This document shows, piece by piece, positions 45,278-53,621 of a stretch of DNA of 64,000 bases. Every line of letters starts with the position of its first letter. Positions within the stretch are counted from its first letter, which is position 1. The DNA is from Planctomycetota bacterium (GTDB lineage Bacteria > Planctomycetota > B15-G4 > SIAN01): assembly GCA_009691715.1 (NCBI GenBank), contig SIAN01000018.1, positions 17,638 through 81,637 of the forward strand, in the 5' to 3' direction. The notes beneath the pieces are model-generated. The model saw only the letters and a program-made list of their open reading frames with translations, was not told the DNA's origin and made no database searches. The position numbers were made by a program, and so were the translations under genes.

Positions 45278-47803
45278 ATGGCCGCGTTGCTGCTCGATGT
45301 CCTTGTCCTGTGCGTTGCCCTTCAAGCTGAAGCTCCAGCCGACGACGTGGCGCCTGAAGTGCTGGCGCGCGCGCAGGCGATCGCCGCGATCGGTCCGACC
45401 GACCACGCGCCCTCCCCGCGAACGGTCGACGTGCTCCACTACGTGATCCACCTGGCGCTCGACCCGGTGAGCGGTCGCATCGAGGGGTTCACCGAGCTCG
45501 AACTGCGGCCGTGCGCGATGGCGCGGCGCGAACTCTCGATCGACGCCGACGAACTTGAAGTTGCGTCCGTAACGCTCGACGACGCGCCGATTTTATTCCG
45601 GCGCGAAGGAGCGCGGCTCGAGATCGATCTCGGGCGCGAGGCCGCGCCTGAGGAGACGCTGCGGCTCAAGATCACGTACTCGGCGACGCCGCGGCGCGGC
45701 CTGTTCTTCGTGCGTTCCGTCGACGATCGCTGCCGGATGGTCTGGTCGCAGAACCAATGCCAGATGGCGAGCGCGTGGTTCCCGTGCCGCGACTACCCCG
45801 ACGATCGCGCGAGCAGCGAGCTGTTCTTGAACGTCCCCGAAGCGTGGCGCACGATCGGCAACGGCGTGCTCATCGAGGCGACGCCCGCGGACGGCGGGCG
45901 GCGAATCGACCACTGGCGGATGGACTTCCCGCACCCGACCTACCTGACGAGCCTGGTCGCAGGCGAGTTCATGGAGTTCGATCTCGGCCGAGTCCGCGAC
46001 CTGCCGCTGTTCGGGTACGCATCGGTCGAACGCGCGGGCGAGGTCGCCGCGGCGCTGCAGCCGACCGGCCGCATGATCGAGCTGCTCGAGCAGTTCGTCG
46101 CCGTCCCCTATCCGTTCCCGACCTACCGGCAGGTCGCCGTCGAGAGCTTCCCGTGGGGCGGGATGGAGAACATCGCCGCGAGCACGCTCGATCAAGAGGA
46201 CTTGCGCGCCGCCGCCGGCCCGCGCGAGGGCACCATCGACTCCGACGCGCTGGTGATGCACGAGCTTGCGCACCAGTGGTTCGGCGACCTGGTCACGCCG
46301 GCCTGCTGGGCCGATCTCTGGCTGGCCGAGGGCTTCGCCACCTTCGCCGAGCTTCTCTGGCGCACCGAGGAACAGGGCGCGGACGCTGCGACGGTCGCCG
46401 CGCTCGAGCTGCAGGAACGGCTGGCAAAGGCGCGCGACAACGACCCGCGTGCGATCGTTTCCGCGCTCTGCGTCGAACTCGACGACCTGTTCACGGAGCA
46501 TGTCTACGAAGGCGGCGGCGCCGTGCTGCTGCTGTTGCGCGAGACGCTCGGCGCGCCGGCCTTCGCCACGCTGGTGCAGACCTTTGTGGCACGTTCGCAG
46601 AACAAGTCGGTCGGCACCGCCGACTTCGAGCAGATCACGGCGGAGATCGCCGGACGCGATCTTGCGGGCTTCTTCGCCGAGTGGCTCCACGCTCCCGGTC
46701 AGCCAGAGATCGACTGCGAATGGCGCTACGACGAGGCGGGCCGACGACTCGAGCTGGTCGCCCATCAGAAGCAGCAGGGCGAAGGCGTGCCCGAGGTCTA
46801 CCACGCGCCGCTCACCGTGGCGTGGGCGACTGGCGCGGGGCGGAAGACGACGACGCTGCAGTTGGACGCGCGCCGCGTGCAGGTCGCGATCGACTGCGAA
46901 GAGCGGCCGCGCTACGTGCACTGGAACCTCGGCGCGACGCTGCCCGGACACGTGATCGCGCGCCAGCAGCCGGCGGAGTGGCGGGCGCAGTTGCGACAGG
47001 AGCGCGATCCGGTCGGGCGAATCGCGGCAGCGCGTGGGTTGGCGCAGGCGTGGCCATCGCTGCCTCCTGACCCTGCGACAGAGACAGTCGCGACACTCGC
47101 GGCGCTGGTGCAGGCGATGGTCGAGGAGGCCATGCCAGAAGTGCGCGTCGAAGTCGCTGCGGCGCTCGGCAAGTTGAAGCATGCGGTCGCGCGTTCGGCG
47201 CTGGCGAGCGCGGCGTGGGATGTCGACACACGCGTGCGGACGGCGGCGCTCGAAGCGCTCGGCACGCTCGATGGCGACGAGATCGCGGCAGGGGTGATCG
47301 TCCGCCGACTGCAGACGGAAGAGATCGAGAGTGTGCGCGTCGCCGGGATGGAGGCGCTCGGCGCGCTACTTGGAGGGCGCGCGGCGGGACCGTTGCATCA
47401 GGTGGCGGGACGCGAGGATGGCTCGGCCGAATTGCGCGGCGGCGCATTGAAAGCGGCGGCGAACTGCGCAGGACTTCCGGCGGAAGCGGTCACGGCGATC
47501 GGCAAGACCGCCATCGCGGAGGCGGGTCGCGATCGCCCGCTCGCCCTGCGGCTCGGCGCGATCGCGGCGCTCGGGACACTTTGCGATCGGAACCCCGCTG
47601 CGCTCGCGGCGCTGCTAGCCTGCCTCGACGATCCGTGGCCCAACGTGCGCGCCGCCGCGCTCGACGCCCTGACCGATCAGGAAGCGCTGCCGCGCGCCGC
47701 GCTGCCGGCGCTGGTCAAGTTCCACGACTGCGCCGCGCTGGCCGACCAGAAGAGCCTCGCTCGCGAGCGGATCGCGGCGCTGCTCGCCCCAGCGGCGAAG
47801 TGA
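45278..47803 (+). CDS. M1-family aminopeptidase with C-terminal HEAT-like repeats
   Basis: An 841-residue exported metallopeptidase. Exopeptidase motif GGMEN (usually GAMEN) and zinc site HELAHQWFGD near residue 328 with the third ligand Glu in LAEGFATF are complete, so activity is expected. The N-terminal beta-saddle domain (ELRPCAMARRELSIDADELE) and the ERAP-type middle domain are present. After about residue 570 come HEAT-like helices (VRVEVAAALGKLKHAVARSA; VRTAALEALGTLDGDEI) up to the stop. It removes N-terminal residues from peptides. ATG 45278 gives a usable signal sequence. It is divergent from the zinc locus across 127 bases, and zinc is its cofactor. Confidence 0.9.
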   Translation: MAALLLDVLVLCVALQAEAPADDVAPEVLARAQAIAAIGPTDHAPSPRTVDVLHYVIHLALDPVSGRIEGFTELELRPCAMARRELSIDADELEVASVTLDDAPILFRREGARLEIDLGREAAPEETLRLKITYSATPRRGLFFVRSVDDRCRMVWSQNQCQMASAWFPCRDYPDDRASSELFLNVPEAWRTIGNGVLIEATPADGGRRIDHWRMDFPHPTYLTSLVAGEFMEFDLGRVRDLPLFGYASVERAGEVAAALQPTGRMIELLEQFVAVPYPFPTYRQVAVESFPWGGMENIAASTLDQEDLRAAAGPREGTIDSDALVMHELAHQWFGDLVTPACWADLWLAEGFATFAELLWRTEEQGADAATVAALELQERLAKARDNDPRAIVSALCVELDDLFTEHVYEGGGAVLLLLRETLGAPAFATLVQTFVARSQNKSVGTADFEQITAEIAGRDLAGFFAEWLHAPGQPEIDCEWRYDEAGRRLELVAHQKQQGEGVPEVYHAPLTVAWATGAGRKTTTLQLDARRVQVAIDCEERPRYVHWNLGATLPGHVIARQQPAEWRAQLRQERDPVGRIAAARGLAQAWPSLPPDPATETVATLAALVQAMVEEAMPEVRVEVAAALGKLKHAVARSALASAAWDVDTRVRTAALEALGTLDGDEIAAGVIVRRLQTEEIESVRVAGMEALGALLGGRAAGPLHQVAGREDGSAELRGGALKAAANCAGLPAEAVTAIGKTAIAEAGRDRPLALRLGAIAALGTLCDRNPAALAALLACLDDPWPNVRAAALDALTDQEALPRAALPALVKFHDCAALADQKSLARERIAALLAPAAK

Positions 47804-48021
47804 TCGCTGATCGTTCGCGTCGCAATCGACGGCAGCCCGGCGCGGCGTGACGAATTCTTCACACACGAACCCGGGGGCGACGGCGTACGAAGGGGCTCGT
47901 GAACGGCGCCGCGCGTGCCCTGCTGCTACCTCGGCGTCAACACGCGAATAGAGCGGGCCGAGTTCCGTCATAGACAGCCCCGCTGCGCCGGCAGCGCCAG
48001 GGAATGGGGGACCGACCGCCG

Positions 48022-49695
48022 ATGAGACGACCGCGTTTGCCCGCGCTGCGGGCGCTGGCTGGCGGCGCCGTCGTCGGCGCGCTCGGCTGCATCAGCAGTT
48101 GCACCGCCGGCTCGTACCACGACGACGCCGATCGTGACGTCGACTCGATCCTGCGCGAGTTCGATCAAAAGGCGCTCGCCGATCGCGCGGGGCGGATCGT
48201 GATGCCAGTGGCGCCGCCGCCCGAGCCGGAACCCGCGCTGGCGCCGGACGCGGAAGCGGATCCCGCATTAGCGCCGGTCGCGCCGCCGCTTGCCGCGCCG
48301 CCGCTCGTGCTCGACCTGAAGAAGACGCTCGAGATCGCGATCACCAGCAGCCGCGACTACATCTCGCGCAAGGAGAGCCTCTACCTCTCCGGGCTCGGCT
48401 TCACCTTGTCGCGTTTCAACTACGGGCCGCAGTACAGCGCTGCGGTCAACCACGTCTGGGGCGATGCCGATGGCAGCCCGGCCGGCAGCTCGGTCGGCGG
48501 CTCGTTCGGGGTGAGCCAACTCCTCCCCACCAATGGCACGCTCGGACTGTCGACGGGATTCGGCAAGACGATGAACCGCGACGACCGCGGCGACATCGAC
48601 GACTGGTCGACCTCGACCGGCATCAACTTCAGCCAGCCGCTGCTGCGCGGCGCTGGCTACGACCTCTACCGCGAGTCGCTGACGCAGGCCGAGCGCAGCA
48701 TGGTCTACACGGTGCGCGCGTTCGAGCTGTTCCGGCAGGACTTCACCATCGACACGGCCAGCCAGTTCTTCCAGCTGGTGAGCCAGAAGCGGCAGCTCGC
48801 CAACCTCGAACTCGACCTCGCGATCGCCGCCAACGACCAGGATCGGACGACCGCACTCCATTCGGTTGATCGCGCGACGCAAGACGAAGTCGTCCAGACG
48901 CGCCGGCGGCGCCTCACGGCAGAGAGCCAGGTGACGAATGAGCGCGTCGCGTTCCAACGCGCGGTCGAGCGCTTCCTGATCGAACTCGGACTCGATCCGC
49001 GTACGCCGGTCGAGCTGGTCGAGAGCGATCCGGAGTTCGAGTCGATCGCGTTCACCAAGGAGTCCGCGATCGCGGCGGCGATGGCCAACCGGCTCGACGT
49101 GCAGACGGAACGCGACTCGATCGAGGATGCGGAACGCGGCTTCCGTCTGGCACGCAACAACCTCCTGCCCGACCTGAACGTGAGCGCGAGCTACGGCTCG
49201 GGGGGTGCCGGCAGAGGCGGTGTCGGCAACGCGCTGCCCGACAGTTGGTCGCGCTCGGCGAGCGTCAGCCTCGACATCCCGCTGCAGACGATCGACCGGC
49301 GCAACGCGTGGCGGCAGGCCGAGATCTCGATCGACCAGACCCGACGTGGCTGGCTCGAATTCATCGACAATCTCGAGACCGACATCGAGGCGCAGTTGCG
49401 CGAGCTCACCACGACCGAGCGCCAGCTCGAGATCGCGCAAGAGAGCCTCGCGGACGAAGAGGAGGCGACCTACCGCCTCGAGTTGAAGATGGAGAGCGGA
49501 GACGCCAGCACGCGCGATTTGATCGAGGCGCGCCAACAGAAGCTCAGCTCCGAGAACAGCTTGATCGAGCAGCGCGTGAATCACTTCATCCAGCGGCTGC
49601 GCCTCTATCGCAGTCTCGGGATCCTGTTCATCGACCAGCACGGCGGCTGGAGCATCGGGGCGCCGGCAGCAGGCGCGGCGGGAGAAGCACGATGA
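48022..49695 (+). CDS. TolC-family outer-membrane efflux lipoprotein
   Basis: A 557-residue outer-membrane channel. ATG 48022 has a GGGGGA ribosome site ten bases upstream; the lipobox is ALGC (Cys near residue 26). A linker of Asp/Pro/Ala follows, then the TolC repeats: long amphipathic helices (VRAFELFRQDFTIDTASQFF) and strands (LPDLNVSASYGSGG). Two OEP repeats fit the length. It forms the exit duct for the pump encoded next and overlaps the next gene (ATGA). An alternative ATG at 48004 adds six residues. Confidence 0.88.
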   Translation: MRRPRLPALRALAGGAVVGALGCISSCTAGSYHDDADRDVDSILREFDQKALADRAGRIVMPVAPPPEPEPALAPDAEADPALAPVAPPLAAPPLVLDLKKTLEIAITSSRDYISRKESLYLSGLGFTLSRFNYGPQYSAAVNHVWGDADGSPAGSSVGGSFGVSQLLPTNGTLGLSTGFGKTMNRDDRGDIDDWSTSTGINFSQPLLRGAGYDLYRESLTQAERSMVYTVRAFELFRQDFTIDTASQFFQLVSQKRQLANLELDLAIAANDQDRTTALHSVDRATQDEVVQTRRRRLTAESQVTNERVAFQRAVERFLIELGLDPRTPVELVESDPEFESIAFTKESAIAAAMANRLDVQTERDSIEDAERGFRLARNNLLPDLNVSASYGSGGAGRGGVGNALPDSWSRSASVSLDIPLQTIDRRNAWRQAEISIDQTRRGWLEFIDNLETDIEAQLRELTTTERQLEIAQESLADEEEATYRLELKMESGDASTRDLIEARQQKLSSENSLIEQRVNHFIQRLRLYRSLGILFIDQHGGWSIGAPAAGAAGEAR

Positions 49696-51233
49696 AGGCC
49701 TTGTGGACGATCCTCGTGCTGGCGCTCGCCGGCGGCGGTTTCTGGTGGTGGAAGCGCGACGCCGCGGACGCCGGCAAATCGGCGGTCTCGCCGGACGGGC
49801 TCTTCACCGTCGCGAAGGGCGATCTGCCGATCACGCTGACCGAGAACGGGACCCTGGTTGCGAAGGACTCGAAGAAGGTGGCCCCGACCTTTCGCAGCCG
49901 CGGGAAGATCGTCTCGATCGTCGAGGAGGGCAAGGTCGTCGTTGAGGGCGACGAGCTCTGCAAGTTCGACCCCAGTGAACTGCAACAGCAGGTCGACCAG
50001 GCGCAGCTCGAGATCACCAAGGCCGAGGCCGACGTCCAGACCGCCAAGACTGAGCTCGAGATCCAGGAGAAGCAGAGCGAGTCGGACATCAAGAAGGCGA
50101 AGATCGCGCTCGAGAAGGCGGAGAAGGACAAGCAGAAGTACGAGGAGGGCGATCATCCGCAGGAGGTGCGGCGCATCGACATCTCGATCAAGGAGGCGAA
50201 CCTTGCCTGGGAGAAGATGAAGAAGAAGGTCGAGGACAGTCGCTTGCTGCGCTTGAAGGACTACATCACGCAATCCGCCCTCGACGAGGACGAACAGGAC
50301 TTCGAGCGGGCGACGATCGCCAAGGAGCGCGCCGAGAAGGACAAGGAGATCTTCGAGAAGTTCGTCCTGCCGATGGCGCTGCGCGACAAGGTCACCGACC
50401 TCGAGGACGCCGATCTCGCGCTGTCGACGGTGCAGAAGCGCACCGAGTCGACGCTGCGGCAGAAGCAGGTCGCGGTCGAGCAGGCCCAAAAGAGACTCGA
50501 CAAGCTGAACGAGCAGCTGAAGGAGCGCAACGAAGAGCTGACCAAGATGATCCTGAAGGCGCCCTGCCCCGGGATCGTGATCTACGGCGATCCGCGCTTC
50601 ACGTGGGACGACTTCTCCCAGAACCTGAAGGTCGGCAGCGAGATCTGGGGCGGCAACACGCTGTTCACCATCCCCGACCTGCGCGTGATGCAGGTGAGGC
50701 TGCAGGTGCACGAGGCCGACATCAACAAAATCAAGCTCGAGATGACGACCCGGGTCACGATGGAGACGTACCCCGGGATCCTGATCTACGGGAAGATCAC
50801 CAAGATCGCGGCGATCGCGACCGAGGGCAATCAGGAGGTGAAGAAGTTCGACGTCGAGGTCACGCTCGACGCCATCACCGAGGTCGAGCTGAAGCCGGGG
50901 ATCAGCGCGAAGGCCGAGGTGATGATCGACGTGCGCAAGGACGCGACCTACGTGCCGTTGCAGTGCGTCTTCCTCGAGAGCGGCAAGCATTGGTGCTACA
51001 CGGTCGACGCCGCGCGGCAACCGCAGCGGGTCGAGGTGAAGCCGGGCATGAGCAACGACAGTTACCTCGAGATCGTCGAGGGCATCACGGCCGGCCAGCA
51101 GGTGCTGCTCTACAACCCGAGCGTCCCGACCGGTGCACCGTCGCCCGAGGACAAGGAAAAGACGCCTGAAGTGCCGCCGCCGGCCACGGCGCCTGCGGCT
51201 GCGCCGAGCGCCGCGCCGCCGGCCGGACCGTGA
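49692..51233 (+). CDS. HlyD/MacA-type periplasmic adaptor with very long coiled coil
   Basis: A 513-residue membrane-fusion protein. One N-terminal helix (KALWTILVLALAGGGFWWW) anchors it. A lipoyl-like half follows (LPITLTENGTLVAKDSKKVA), then about 180 residues of almost continuous charged heptads (KAKIALEKAEKDKQKYEE; LRQKQVAVEQAQKRLDKL), the second lipoyl half and a beta-barrel domain (VMQVRLQVHEADINKI). The hairpin is long for MacA and suits a deep periplasm. The C-terminus is a Pro/Ala tail. It links the TolC-type duct to the ABC pump and is translationally coupled to both. Confidence 0.9.
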   Translation: MKALWTILVLALAGGGFWWWKRDAADAGKSAVSPDGLFTVAKGDLPITLTENGTLVAKDSKKVAPTFRSRGKIVSIVEEGKVVVEGDELCKFDPSELQQQVDQAQLEITKAEADVQTAKTELEIQEKQSESDIKKAKIALEKAEKDKQKYEEGDHPQEVRRIDISIKEANLAWEKMKKKVEDSRLLRLKDYITQSALDEDEQDFERATIAKERAEKDKEIFEKFVLPMALRDKVTDLEDADLALSTVQKRTESTLRQKQVAVEQAQKRLDKLNEQLKERNEELTKMILKAPCPGIVIYGDPRFTWDDFSQNLKVGSEIWGGNTLFTIPDLRVMQVRLQVHEADINKIKLEMTTRVTMETYPGILIYGKITKIAAIATEGNQEVKKFDVEVTLDAITEVELKPGISAKAEVMIDVRKDATYVPLQCVFLESGKHWCYTVDAARQPQRVEVKPGMSNDSYLEIVEGITAGQQVLLYNPSVPTGAPSPEDKEKTPEVPPPATAPAAAPSAAPPAGP

Positions 51234-51246
51234 CCGGACGCGCCGC

Positions 51247-51957
51247 GTGAGCGAAACGACCGCGATCCTCGACCTGCGCGCGATCGAGAAGCGCTACGGC
51301 ACCGACAAGAATCCGGTGCCGGTGCTGCGCGGCATCGACCTGCGCGTTGACGCTGGCGAGTACGTCGCCATCGTCGGGCCGTCGGGGTCGGGCAAGTCGA
51401 CGCTGCTCAACATCCTCGGCTGCCTCGATCGGCCAACGAAGGGCAGCTACTTCCTCGCTGGCGACGACGTCGCGCAGATGGACGACAAGTCGCTCTCGCG
51501 CGTCCGCAACACGCGGATCGGGTTTGTGTTCCAGAGCTTCCACTTGATCCCCCACCTGACGGTGGCGGAGAACGTCGAGATGCCGCTCTTCTATGCGCGC
51601 GTGCCGAAGGCGGCGCGGCGGAAGAAGGCGCTCGAACTGCTCGAGCGGGTCGGGCTCGGCCACCGGCTGAAACATGTGCCGAGCGAACTCTCGGGCGGAG
51701 AGAGCCAGCGCACCGCGATCGCGCGCGCGCTCACCACCGAGCCGGCGATGCTGCTGGCCGACGAGCCGACCGGCAACCTCGACTCGACCAACAGCAAGGC
51801 GATCCTGCAGGTGCTGCGCGACTTGCACGCGGCCGGGCGCACGATCGTGATGATCACCCACGACCGCGACATCGCCGCGAACGCGCCGCGGCGCATCGCG
51901 CTGCGCGACGGGCTAGTCGAGTCGGATTCCGGAAAGCCGGTCGGGAGCGCCGCGTGA
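51247..51957 (+). CDS. MacB/LolD-type ABC ATPase
   Basis: A 236-residue ATPase. Walker A GPSGSGKST, signature ELSGGESQRTAIARAL, Walker B LLADEPTGNLDS, switch His in MITHDRD. Start is GTG 51247; the stop overlaps the permease start (GTGA). This ATPase group powers lipoprotein release (LolD) and MacB-type mechanotransmission pumps. Together with TolC and HlyD neighbours, MacB-type export is more likely. Unlike classical MacB, ATPase and permease are separate. Confidence 0.92.
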   Translation: MSETTAILDLRAIEKRYGTDKNPVPVLRGIDLRVDAGEYVAIVGPSGSGKSTLLNILGCLDRPTKGSYFLAGDDVAQMDDKSLSRVRNTRIGFVFQSFHLIPHLTVAENVEMPLFYARVPKAARRKKALELLERVGLGHRLKHVPSELSGGESQRTAIARALTTEPAMLLADEPTGNLDSTNSKAILQVLRDLHAAGRTIVMITHDRDIAANAPRRIALRDGLVESDSGKPVGSAA

Positions 51958-53225
51958 TCGCGCCGGAACTCATCACCGAATCGCTGAAGAACCTTCTGCG
52001 CCACAAACTGCGCAGCTTCCTCACCGCGCTCGGGATCATCTTCGGCATCGCGTCGGTGGTGCTGATGGTGTCGGTCGGCGAGGGCGGGCGGCGGACGATC
52101 CTGGAGCAGATCAGCGAGCTCGGGATCCGGAACATCATCGTCAACGCCAAGAAGCCGCCCGAGGAATCGGACGGGATGCAGCAGCAGCAGGGCTGGCAGC
52201 TGCGCTACGGGCTCACGTTCAAGGACCAGAAGCAGATCGAGACGACCGTCCCGATGGTCGAGCAGGTGCTGCCGGTCCACGACGTCAAGCGCTCGATCTG
52301 GTTCAAGAGCCGCAAGATCGAGGCGAAGGTGCGCGGCGTCACGCCGGAGTACTTCGACGCGCTGCGGTTGAAACCGATCATGGGGCGCGCACTCGCGGCG
52401 CGCGACGGACTCGAGCGCAAGCGCGTCGCGGTGATCCGCTCGCGGCTGCTTCGCGAGGCGAAGTACGTCGGCGATCCGCTCGAGCTCGATCTGAAGGTCG
52501 GCCGCGAGTGGTTCCAGGTGGTCGGCGTGCTGCCCGACTTCGAATTCCAGAGCCCCAACAAAGCCGTGCTTGGGATCGACGACCGCGCGCTCGAGGTCTA
52601 CGTGCCGTTCCAGACCGTGTGCGACCGCTTCGGGCTCAGCAACAACTCGTTCCGCGCCGGCTCCTTCGAGAACGAACGCGTCGAGCTGTCGCAGATGGTC
52701 TGCCGCGTCGTCAGCGAGGAGAAGGTGCTCGAAGCGGCGCGCTGCATCCACGCGGTGCTCGGCAAGTTCCACGACAAGCGCGACTACGAGGTGAGCGTGC
52801 CGCTCGAGCAGCTCGCCTCGCTGCAGACGACGCAGGAGACGTTCAACACGATGATCCTGATCACCGCGACGATCTCGCTGGTGGTCGGCGGAATCGGCAT
52901 CTTGAACATCATGCTGGCGAGCATCACCGAGCGGACGCGCGAGATCGGCATCCGCCGCGCGCTCGGTGCGAGCCGCGGCGACATCGTGCTGCAGTTCCTG
53001 GTCGAGACGGTCGTCATCGCGACCATCGGCGGATTGCTCGGCGTCGGCCTCGGCGTCGGTGGCGCGCCGATCGTCAGCAAGTTCACCGGCTGGCAGACCG
53101 CGCTCACGCCGTGGGCGATCGTGCTGTCGCTGGGCGTCTCGATGCTGACGGGGATCGTATTCGGGCTGTATCCGGCGAGACGGGCGGCGTTCATGGACCC
53201 GATCGAGGCGCTCAGGCACGAGTAA
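51954..53225 (+). CDS. MacB-type ABC permease
   Basis: A 423-residue permease of the FtsX/MacB superfamily. Helix 1 is RSFLTALGIIFGIASVVLMV, followed by a periplasmic MacB-PCD domain, and three helices at the C-terminus: LVVGGIGILNIMLASITERT, the EIGIRRALGASRGDIV coupling motif, and PARRAAFMDPIEALRHE, the standard end. Start is GTG 51954. It transmits ATPase motion to the periplasmic adaptor and pushes substrate into the TolC duct; the substrate (drug, peptide or lipid) cannot be read from sequence. Confidence 0.92.
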   Translation: MIAPELITESLKNLLRHKLRSFLTALGIIFGIASVVLMVSVGEGGRRTILEQISELGIRNIIVNAKKPPEESDGMQQQQGWQLRYGLTFKDQKQIETTVPMVEQVLPVHDVKRSIWFKSRKIEAKVRGVTPEYFDALRLKPIMGRALAARDGLERKRVAVIRSRLLREAKYVGDPLELDLKVGREWFQVVGVLPDFEFQSPNKAVLGIDDRALEVYVPFQTVCDRFGLSNNSFRAGSFENERVELSQMVCRVVSEEKVLEAARCIHAVLGKFHDKRDYEVSVPLEQLASLQTTQETFNTMILITATISLVVGGIGILNIMLASITERTREIGIRRALGASRGDIVLQFLVETVVIATIGGLLGVGLGVGGAPIVSKFTGWQTALTPWAIVLSLGVSMLTGIVFGLYPARRAAFMDPIEALRHE

Positions 53226-53621
53226 GCGTTGCAGCAGACGGACCTGCGGCCCGCAGCTGAACGCCGCGCCGGCGAGACGGCGCAGCGCGCCGCTCGCCTC
53301 TCGGGGCTTGCAACCGACGAAGCGGCGCTGCGCGCGCTTCGCGGATGAAGCCCAGCATCGTGCGCGCGAGGGGTGGACGAGAGGAAGGCGCCGCCGAGGA
53401 GAGCGGGCGGGCGCAGGCGATGCGGGACGCGGCGGCGCGGGAGGCGGCGAGCAACCTGATCCGGGTCCGAAACGTCGGTCGGATCCGCACTCTTGGCGAG
53501 ACGGTTTGCAGCAGACGAAGCGGCGCTGCGCGTGCTTCGCAGCTGAAACCGGGAAGGAGCGGTGACGAAACTGACGTTCGGTGTCTGGATCAGAATGTCG
53601 GTTTGGTCACCGGGCGGGACG
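53226..53621. repeat. 396-base gene-free stretch with three copies of a hairpin repeat
   Basis: Copies lie at about 53227-53261, 53307-53349 and 53505-53547. The two better copies share TTGCA, GACGAAGCGGCGCTGCGCG and GCTTCGC and a closing TGAA. CGAAGCG and CGCTTCG can pair into a seven-base stem around GCGCTGCG-type loops; the first copy instead pairs CTGCGG with CCGCAG. They sit between convergent genes, so they may end transcription, but three copies are more than a terminator needs. No coding sense is apparent. Confidence 0.65.
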
